Virus record (IMG/VR): IMGVR_UViG_3300035698_007486
Span: 1-26,682 of that record
DNA from: a virus
Direction: 5' to 3' (one strand)
Length of the DNA stretch: 26,682 nt
This document shows positions 21,009 through 26,682 of this stretch, one piece after another. How positions within the stretch are numbered: the first letter of the stretch is position 1; every line of letters begins with the position of its first letter. A program made the position numbers and the translations under genes. Under the pieces are notes generated by a model, which saw nothing but the letters and a program-made list of their open reading frames with translations, was not told the DNA's origin and did no database searches.

Positions 21009-23128
21009 TAGATGCGGTGCCTACCGCCAGGAGCCACGTCCACAGCGACAGACTCCATCGCCCACGCACTCTCGCCGTTGTTCTGTATCTTCAAGGCGTG
21101 TGCCCCGCCGCGTACCCGTGTGCGGTCGTCCTGGTTGCGCCCGGCTTCCCACATACCCGTCGCCTTGGCCGAACCGCTCGTCACGGCCTCCATCGTGTCA
21201 GAGGAGTACAGGCCCCACGTCGCGTTGCCGCTAGTGGATGAAAGCGTACCCACCGTGCGATTGACCTTCGCGTCACCCATCGGACCCGCAAACCGCTGGG
21301 GATGCAGCCACGCATACGACGCGATCGCCGTACTGGTCGCGCCTGTCGAGTCGGTCGCTACAGAGTCGTCAAAGATGAATAGGCCCCCGGCACGAGAGCC
21401 CATGAGCATCTTGCGCAGCGAGGGGTCGCTTGAGTAGAATACCGACGCACAGGTCGGGTCGTGACTCGTCGTGTAGGTCTCGGGGAAGAAGGCGTTGTTC
21501 CGCACGTCGTAGAAGTGGTGCGAGCCGATTGTACCCGCCCTGGGGGTTGTGAAGATGTTGATGCCGTGCCGCTCGGCGTCGTACGAGCATGAAATGTGGT
21601 TCAGCGTCGTGTCCACGTTGCCCAGCGTCGGAATCCGCTTCCACGACAGGTTCTCCGGCTTGCCGCCCGGTGCCATCACGTAGAAGCCTTCCGCCCCCAT
21701 GAAGAACAGGTTGCCCTTGGGGTCTTGGCACCACGCATGTTTGCCGACAATCCCCACCCCGTCAGACCGCTGGTCGAGCCAGCCGCCCTCCATCGGGTCG
21801 CCGCGCATCACCCACAGGCTTTGCGCACAGCCGATCACTAGCCGATTGTCCGTCATCGGGCACAAGGCCGTCACGGGGTCGCGGACCTTGCCCATCTGGC
21901 CCAGGTTGCCCGCTACGGCGCTCTGGGCGTCGTCGTGCCCGTAGTCCCAGTCGAAGGCGTTGTCCTGCCTACTCATGTACCAGTTCGCCGGGTCGTTCTG
22001 TGAGCCCGACAGTACCACGCGGTTTCGCCAGTTGCAGACCAGCGTAGCGTCTTGGATCATCTCGCCTTCGCGGGTCTCCCAGGTACTCAGGGTGTCCGCA
22101 ATCGGATCGTAGACCTTCGGCGCGGAGCCGTTGACGATAAACAGGAGCCCGCCATGACCCGCACCCATGCCGCCAGACGACGCGCCCGCGTTGCCTTCGG
22201 AAGTCAGTGCGGTAGCGCCCACGTACAGATTGCCGCCCGACAGGCACGCGAGCTTGCGTTCCGACGCCGTGGGGCGCGTGACGCCGTTCAGAGCCCAGTC
22301 CGACACAAACACGTCAATGAAGGACGATGCGATACTGCCCGGCTTCGGGTTGCTCTTGGTGAGTTGGAAACCGGCCGTCGTGCAGGTCTGCCCCACGCGG
22401 GGCTTGCTGATTTCCGCACGGCCAGACTCGTTTTCCCAGTACAAGTGAATGTTCTTCTCGTCCGCTTCGACCCGGAGATTGCCGCCACGCTCCGCCGCCG
22501 ATGCGCCGTAGTTGAACGACCGGCGTTTCGTCGATCCGCCCGCCTGCAAGCCAAGCGTCATCGTCATCAGATACGCGCTCTTGGGGAACCCGACGTACTC
22601 GTTGGCGACTTCCACCCACGCCTGGCACCCGTTCGTGCCTGTAGTCGTAGAGCCAATATAGAACAGAGCCTTCCCGTTGGTAGGGTTGTTCCATCGCACG
22701 CCGGTAGACAGCGTAAAGTCGTCCCAGTGGTCCGTACTGAGAATCTTGTTGTACTTACCGGAGTCCACATCCGAAGCCGTGGAGCCGAGGTGTACTTCGC
22801 CGCCCTTGTGCTGCATGGCAGCGCCCGCACTCGACCACCCAGTACCAGAGACAGACTTCAACGCCGTCGTGCCGGAATACTCGAAGTCGTCGTTGTAGTA
22901 CGTGCTACTGCCCCAGCCGGTGTCGAACCAGTCAACCCACTGGGTCTCGCCGTTGAGACTATGCCCAACGGCGAGACCTGGGCGGGTTCCCCCACGCGCT
23001 CGCTCGGCGTCCACCGAGTACGCGCGCACATTCCCCAATGACGGGGAAGTTTCCTTGGGCTGGTTAGTGAAGGCCCAGTTCGTGTCCAGGCCACCCAAGG
23101 GGAACGGCAATGGGACGGTTTGGCTCAT
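21008..23128 (-). CDS. large tail protein, nozzle-like (T7 gp12 position), with lectin-like insertion
   Basis: The 706-residue protein starts MSQTVPLPFPLGGLDTNWAF and continues with NVRAYSVDAERARGGTRPGL, an N-terminal pattern I remember from large podovirus-type tail proteins. Residues about 75-285 look like a jelly-roll or concanavalin-like insert (DDFTLSTGVRW, GKALFYIGS, LRVEADEKNIHLYWENESGR). From about 290 the repeated beta-strand units (ACLSGGNLYVGA, GGLLFIVNGSAPKVYDP, RLVIGCAQSLWVMRG, KGNLFFMGAEGFYVMAPGG) fit a beta-propeller, as in T7 gp12. The start at 23128 is chosen because it follows the preceding stop by two bases; the frame is open to 23182 but that would overlap. Assignment as the distal tail tube is from fold pattern and order, not from a match. 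Confidence 0.75.
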   Translation of the reverse strand: MSQTVPLPFPLGGLDTNWAFTNQPKETSPSLGNVRAYSVDAERARGGTRPGLAVGHSLNGETQWVDWFDTGWGSSTYYNDDFEYSGTTALKSVSGTGWSSAGAAMQHKGGEVHLGSTASDVDSGKYNKILSTDHWDDFTLSTGVRWNNPTNGKALFYIGSTTTGTNGCQAWVEVANEYVGFPKSAYLMTMTLGLQAGGSTKRRSFNYGASAAERGGNLRVEADEKNIHLYWENESGRAEISKPRVGQTCTTAGFQLTKSNPKPGSIASSFIDVFVSDWALNGVTRPTASERKLACLSGGNLYVGATALTSEGNAGASSGGMGAGHGGLLFIVNGSAPKVYDPIADTLSTWETREGEMIQDATLVCNWRNRVVLSGSQNDPANWYMSRQDNAFDWDYGHDDAQSAVAGNLGQMGKVRDPVTALCPMTDNRLVIGCAQSLWVMRGDPMEGGWLDQRSDGVGIVGKHAWCQDPKGNLFFMGAEGFYVMAPGGKPENLSWKRIPTLGNVDTTLNHISCSYDAERHGINIFTTPRAGTIGSHHFYDVRNNAFFPETYTTSHDPTCASVFYSSDPSLRKMLMGSRAGGLFIFDDSVATDSTGATSTAIASYAWLHPQRFAGPMGDAKVNRTVGTLSSTSGNATWGLYSSDTMEAVTSGSAKATGMWEAGRNQDDRTRVRGGAHALKIQNNGESAWAMESVAVDVAPGGRHRI

Positions 23129-23130
23129 TA

Positions 23131-23397
23131 CTAGCCAATCGCCGAGAAGGCGGCAGACGTGCCAGTGCCGAGATTCGTCCACAGAATCCCGCCGGTCGAA
23201 GCGCCGGACGCGGTGATGTAGATGCAGTTCGTGGCGTAGTCGTCCGAGCCCGCGGCAGGAGCGGTAGTCGTATCGCCGATAGCCAAGGCATACGTCGGCG
23301 CGTCCACGGTGCCACGGTTAATCATGGCAATCTCGCCGCCTACGTACTCAAAAATGCTGTCTTTCAACTTCTCGGGAAGGTTGTGTTGCCTACTCAT
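23131..23397 (-). CDS. small virion-associated protein, 88 residues
   Basis: The sequence NCIYITASGASTGGILWTNL followed by GTGTSAAFSAIG at the C-terminus matches a pattern often seen in small phage head-fibre, decoration or structural proteins (a beta-rich 'G-x-[IL]-[YF]-x-N-x-G-T-x-x-S-x-x-F' end). The N-terminal part (LPEKLKDSIFEYVGGEI) may be a helical anchor. AGAGAGGA lies about seven bases before the ATG at 23397. It sits between adaptor- and nozzle-like genes. Confidence 0.75.
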   Translation of the reverse strand: MSRQHNLPEKLKDSIFEYVGGEIAMINRGTVDAPTYALAIGDTTTAPAAGSDDYATNCIYITASGASTGGILWTNLGTGTSAAFSAIG

Positions 23398-23416
23398 GGT
23401 TAGTCCTCTCTTGATG

Positions 23417-24451
23417 CTAGGTTTCGTACGTGACCGTTCCGGTGCGTTCCACCATTGGATAAGGGAAATCAGAGTTGTCCCCGTTGTAGCCCAGGGTACT
23501 CGGCTTGTTCAGTGCGTCGATGTCAATCGCGGCGGCCATGTACTTATCCGCCTTCTGTCGCTCGCGGTCGCCGTCAGGGCTCAGGTCGTCCTCCTGCTCC
23601 GCTGCCATTGCCCGAGCGAGTTGCTTCACGGCCCGGTGGATCGTAGGCACGCCCTGCAAGTTGTTGCTCAGGGCGTCCTGCTCCTGCCGGTAGTGGTAGT
23701 AAAACGTGGTGGTACTGCCCGGCGTGGGATACCACTTCAAGCGGTAGCGGCTGTGGTCGCCCGCGCTATTGCCGATGGGCTCCACCGCGTAGTATGTCGG
23801 CTGGCCCGAAGCCGCGCCGCCGTTGGAGTACCACTCGTCGATATGGCCGGGGCTGCGCTCCTCCATGCGTACGCCGGAGTCTGAGTTGCCGTAGTAGATA
23901 CCGCCGCCGGGCTTGAGCCCCTCGAAGTCGGCGGGTAGCGTGGACGTGGTAGAGCCCGAAGTCGCCGTGACCGTGGAGGCCGGATACAAGAAGCTCCACT
24001 GGTAGACCTTGCCCGAGCGCGGGTCCAGGCCCATCAGCATCTCGGCCCATGCGTCGTTGCTGATTCGCTGGGCGCGGGTCAGGTTCGTACCGGAAGGCGA
24101 GTCGCCCGTACCCAGATACCGCGAGACTTCGTTGTAGATGTCGTCGTAGGTCTGGTTGATGTCCGTATCGGACGTGGGGCCTTTCTGTGTGTCGGCCACG
24201 TTGAACGTGCGCCCGTTGTAGACAAACTTCAGGTGGTACGAGTATGTCAGGTCGTTGGCCGGGTCTGTGAACGAATAGCGATACGCCCCGCTCCCGAGCG
24301 AGGTCATCGTCTGGCCCGTAGTCCCGCCCGCGATAGTCGCGCCGGTATCGTTGCGGCGAATGCCGTAGTCGGCAGAACTCCACCCGATAGTGGCGGTAGT
24401 TACGTCCGTCCCGGTGCCGCTGACCTTGAATGTCCGTTGGATAACGCTCAT
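23417..24451 (-). CDS. head-tail adaptor-like protein (T7 gp11 position), 344 residues
   Basis: Residues 1-85 form an Ig-like or BppU-N-like beta domain (TTATIGWSSADYGIRRNDTG, LGSGAYRYSFTDPANDLTYS). From about 95 the layout resembles tail-tube/adaptor proteins: a helical region DIYNEVSRYLG and AQRISNDAWAEML, then YQWSFLYPASTVTAT, TLPADFEGLKPGG, and a late helical region QLARAMAAEQEDD. T7 gp11-like and P22 gp4-like adaptors share helix plus 'W-x-F-L' and 'LP-x-D-F' elements. GGAG lies about six bases before the ATG, three bases after the preceding stop. The N-terminal beta domain is an addition relative to the simplest adaptors. Confidence 0.7.
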   Translation of the reverse strand: MSVIQRTFKVSGTGTDVTTATIGWSSADYGIRRNDTGATIAGGTTGQTMTSLGSGAYRYSFTDPANDLTYSYHLKFVYNGRTFNVADTQKGPTSDTDINQTYDDIYNEVSRYLGTGDSPSGTNLTRAQRISNDAWAEMLMGLDPRSGKVYQWSFLYPASTVTATSGSTTSTLPADFEGLKPGGGIYYGNSDSGVRMEERSPGHIDEWYSNGGAASGQPTYYAVEPIGNSAGDHSRYRLKWYPTPGSTTTFYYHYRQEQDALSNNLQGVPTIHRAVKQLARAMAAEQEDDLSPDGDRERQKADKYMAAAIDIDALNKPSTLGYNGDNSDFPYPMVERTGTVTYET

Positions 24452-24454
24452 GGG

Positions 24455-26682
24455 CTACTCCACCACCACGTCGTTGTCTTCGATAGTCACGCTAATGGCA
24501 GTCCCGCCCGATATGGCAGTCCCCACGTCGTCCTGGTCCTTCGTGCTGGTCGAGCCCGCCGCGTTGTAGAACGTGTGCCAGTTCACGCCGTCTAGGGCAG
24601 GGATGCTCGTGCCCGCGATACCAGTGATATTCACGTTCGCAGAGGCAGCAGCCCCCACGTCGTCTACCGTCTGAGCCGTCGTACTGCCCGCGTTCTCGAA
24701 GAACGTGTCGATGTTCTTGCCGCCCGTCGCGCTGACAGTAAAGCCCGCGAAACGGTTGACGTTGACCCCGGCTGTGACGGACCCAGCCGCCCCGGTGACG
24801 CTGGCCGCGACGACTGCGCCGCCGCCCACGTTGTACGTTCCGCCGTCGAACGCAGACTCGGCGTTGTTCGCCGCCGTCGTGTCGCCAGAGATAGCAATCA
24901 CGTCCGCATCGACCTGATTCGTTACCGTAGTCGCCACGGCAATCGTCTGGTCCTCGTTCCAACGCGCGTCGTCTGTGAACGTGCCCGCGAACCCGCCCGA
25001 CACGTTGTCGGTGACGCTCGCATTCCCTCGCAGCGTCAAGTCGCCGCCCGCGCAGTCGGTGTGAATGACGACACGATAGTTGCCGTCAATAATGCACTCG
25101 TTCGTCGCGGCAAGCGTATTGAGTTGGATGCCGCCGTGGTAGTCGCGGAAGTATGCAGAGGCGTTTGCCACAAAGACGATGATATTCGCTCCGCCAGCCG
25201 TGACGCCATCGCCGCAGCTATAGAAGAATGCTTCTTTGCTGTCGGTCAGGGTGATTGTGCCGTTGAATGTGCAGTGCCGGGCGTGTACCATGCCAAGCGT
25301 AACAGTGCCGATATGGCAGGTGTCGAAATGGGTTTCGGACGTGCCGGCCACGCCTACGCCGGTGACATTAGCGCCCACGATCTGAGCGTTGTCGATAGTC
25401 TGCCCGCCAAGGGCGAGGGCGTACCCAGACCCCGAGAACTGGTAGTCGGTACTATCCGAATCCAGAGTAATCGAGCCGATGACGTTGAACGACTCGATCC
25501 CGAGCGAGGCTGAAAGCGTCTTGGCAGCAGCCCATGTGCTTACGGGATTGTCTGCCGTGCCGTCCACGTAGATGGCCGTGCCCGTATTACTCTCGTTGGT
25601 GTTGATCCAAATCATGCCGTTGGCGTAGCCGGCGCTTTGGGCCACCACCGCATAGGCGCAGGTGAGGCGGTCACACCCGAAGGCCGTTCCGTCTGTCGAT
25701 AGGATTCTGAATCGCACCTTGCCGATGTCCGCACCCGTGCCGACGTGTGCATTCGTCAGGTCGAATATGCGATTCTTGACCGTCTGGTCGTTCTTTGTGT
25801 CAAGCGTGCCTACCTGTTGCCAGGCCGGAGTGCCTGCCCACTTATAGGCAAACACGTCGTAGGTCGCGGCATCTGGGTTGGCATACCCATCCCATGTGAC
25901 CTGGACCGGAACGCCGTTGCCGCCCACGGAGAACTCGTAATACACGTCGGTCGAGGTGGAATCGTCCTCGACGATGTGGAATACTCCGTTCAGTTCCACC
26001 GTATTGGTGTAGGTGCCTGTCTCGGGCTCGGCCCCAACCTTCTCGAAGCTGGTGGCCGTAGTGGCGATGGCAGCGGAACCGGTGGACAGGTTGTTCACGC
26101 GGTCCAAGATGGAATCCACGTCGGCAGGAATGTTCGCGGCGTCGAGTTCGGCCAAGCGAGCTTCGGTGGCGATGGATGCCAGAGCCACAGCGTCACGGTT
26201 TGCTTCAAGAGAATCGTCGGCCACCGTATATGTGCTGGTGTCGGAGGTCTTCGACAGCATGTTCGAGATGACCGTGCCGTCAGGCACTTCGGTCGTCATG
26301 TCGGCATTGCTCGCCACGGCGGTCTTCATTAGGTGGTCGAGGTTCAGGGCCACAAGGGCGTCGTTCGCCTCGCTCTCGACTTCCGCCTTCATTCCCGTGG
26401 ACATGCCGCCCAGGTCGGTCAGACTGGCCCCGGCGGTCCCGAGCAATGTCGCGGCGGTTCCAGCGGCGTCCGGCGTGGTGGTGTTGAATCCAGTCGCCGT
26501 GATCCACGCGGAATCGCCTTGCGTGCGGAGTGCCGCGTTGCCGTAGGTGACATGTGCCAGGATGGTGTTGTTGTCGGCGGTCTGCGGCGTGTTGCCGGTG
26601 TAGGTCGTAAGCGTTGACACGGTCCCGATTAGGTTGCCTGTGATCGTGCCAGTGACGTCACCGATGATATTGGCCGTGAGTG
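24455..26682 (-). CDS. beta-helix / fibre-type virion protein, N-terminus beyond the window
   Basis: The frame stays open to the right edge, so only the last 741 or so residues are present. The edge carries GDVTGTITGNLIGTVS, a Gly-Val-Thr repeat typical of phage fibre beta-structures, so the GTG at 26620 is not the true start. Next is a helical segment (ALVALNLDHLMKTAVASNAD, DGTVISNML, DSLEANRD) common in phage virion proteins, then a beta-sandwich, then a right-handed beta-helix-like stretch starting at MIWINTNESNTGTAIYVDGT and DNPVSTWAAAK, with repeated C-x-I/F-x-G-T-I/V-T-L turns (CHIGTVTL, CTFNGTITL). The C-terminus has two similar units, TFFENAGSTTAQTVDDVG and TFYNAAGSTSTKDQDDVG. No glycosidase residues can be named. 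It heads the visible structural genes and is likely an external fibre, spike or decoration. Confidence 0.82.
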   Translation of the reverse strand, partial: LTANIIGDVTGTITGNLIGTVSTLTTYTGNTPQTADNNTILAHVTYGNAALRTQGDSAWITATGFNTTTPDAAGTAATLLGTAGASLTDLGGMSTGMKAEVESEANDALVALNLDHLMKTAVASNADMTTEVPDGTVISNMLSKTSDTSTYTVADDSLEANRDAVALASIATEARLAELDAANIPADVDSILDRVNNLSTGSAAIATTATSFEKVGAEPETGTYTNTVELNGVFHIVEDDSTSTDVYYEFSVGGNGVPVQVTWDGYANPDAATYDVFAYKWAGTPAWQQVGTLDTKNDQTVKNRIFDLTNAHVGTGADIGKVRFRILSTDGTAFGCDRLTCAYAVVAQSAGYANGMIWINTNESNTGTAIYVDGTADNPVSTWAAAKTLSASLGIESFNVIGSITLDSDSTDYQFSGSGYALALGGQTIDNAQIVGANVTGVGVAGTSETHFDTCHIGTVTLGMVHARHCTFNGTITLTDSKEAFFYSCGDGVTAGGANIIVFVANASAYFRDYHGGIQLNTLAATNECIIDGNYRVVIHTDCAGGDLTLRGNASVTDNVSGGFAGTFTDDARWNEDQTIAVATTVTNQVDADVIAISGDTTAANNAESAFDGGTYNVGGGAVVAASVTGAAGSVTAGVNVNRFAGFTVSATGGKNIDTFFENAGSTTAQTVDDVGAAASANVNITGIAGTSIPALDGVNWHTFYNAAGSTSTKDQDDVGTAISGGTAISVTIEDNDVVVE
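24520..24720 (-). repeat. two C-terminal repeat units of the fibre-type protein
   Basis: The protein segments IDTFFENAGSTTAQTVDDVG and WHTFYNAAGSTSTKDQDDVG share F-(F/Y)-x-x-A-G-S-T-x-x-x-x-x-D-D-V-G and are followed by A-rich and T/I-rich strands of similar kind. This is an imperfect protein-level duplication with lower nucleotide similarity. Confidence 0.7.

Noticed and set aside
23129-23182. 18-residue extension of the nozzle-like protein
   Set aside because: It overlaps the previous gene; MSQTVPLPFPLGG is a typical start and follows the previous stop by two bases.
1-26682. CRISPR arrays, tRNAs, insertion sequences and attachment sites
   Set aside because: Reading the window gave no regularly spaced repeats, no tRNA-like cloverleaf, no transposase or integrase frame and no obvious att core.

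Overview
The window looks like part of the genome of a tailed double-stranded DNA phage (Caudoviricetes), probably of podovirus type, with a bacterial host that uses sigma70-like promoters and lipoprotein sorting. It is GC-rich. Every well-supported gene lies on the minus strand, and genes abut or overlap by 1 to 95 bases, so about 17 genes appear to form one late operon read from right to left. No portal, major capsid, terminase, integrase, tRNA or CRISPR array was seen. Identifications are by motif, composition and remembered family patterns; no database search was run.

In transcription order, the right part (26682-19523) holds structural genes: a beta-helix/fibre-type virion protein cut by the window edge, an adaptor-like protein (T7 gp11 position), a small capsid- or tail-associated protein, a large nozzle-like protein (T7 gp12 position) with a lectin-like insertion, and three small proteins, two of them cysteine-rich. 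Next (19578-14911) comes a four-gene carbohydrate cassette: a nucleotide-sugar 4,6-dehydratase, a three-domain glycosyltransferase fusion, a SAM methyltransferase and a KpsC/KpsS-like sugar transferase. Three of these four genes start at nearly identical copies of one ribosome-binding cassette, which suggests the sugar genes were added as cargo. Left of this (14909-2029) is a trio of 245, 644 and 3401 residues whose order and position resemble the T7 ejection proteins gp14-gp15-gp16. The third is a giant polyvalent protein with two ParB-like modules, an E3-binding-like (PSBD) module and conserved polyvalent-protein modules. The operon ends (1978-409) with a lipoprotein that has a second hydrophobic segment (possible unimolecular spanin), a trypsin-like protease made as a lipoprotein, and a small membrane protein (possible holin or spanin), followed by a strong intrinsic terminator at 390-357.

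Left of the terminator is a compact control region, also on the minus strand: a 24-bp operator-like palindrome, a duplicated TTGACGC, a near-consensus sigma70 promoter, a strong Shine-Dalgarno sequence and a possible 50-residue ORF. The predicted transcript is strongly structured. It has a perfect 11-bp hairpin whose loop is complementary to the ORF's start-codon region, plus two smaller hairpins. This is the best candidate in the window for an undescribed RNA regulator. The sugar cassette inside a structural/ejection operon and the terminal protease-lipoprotein module are the next most interesting.
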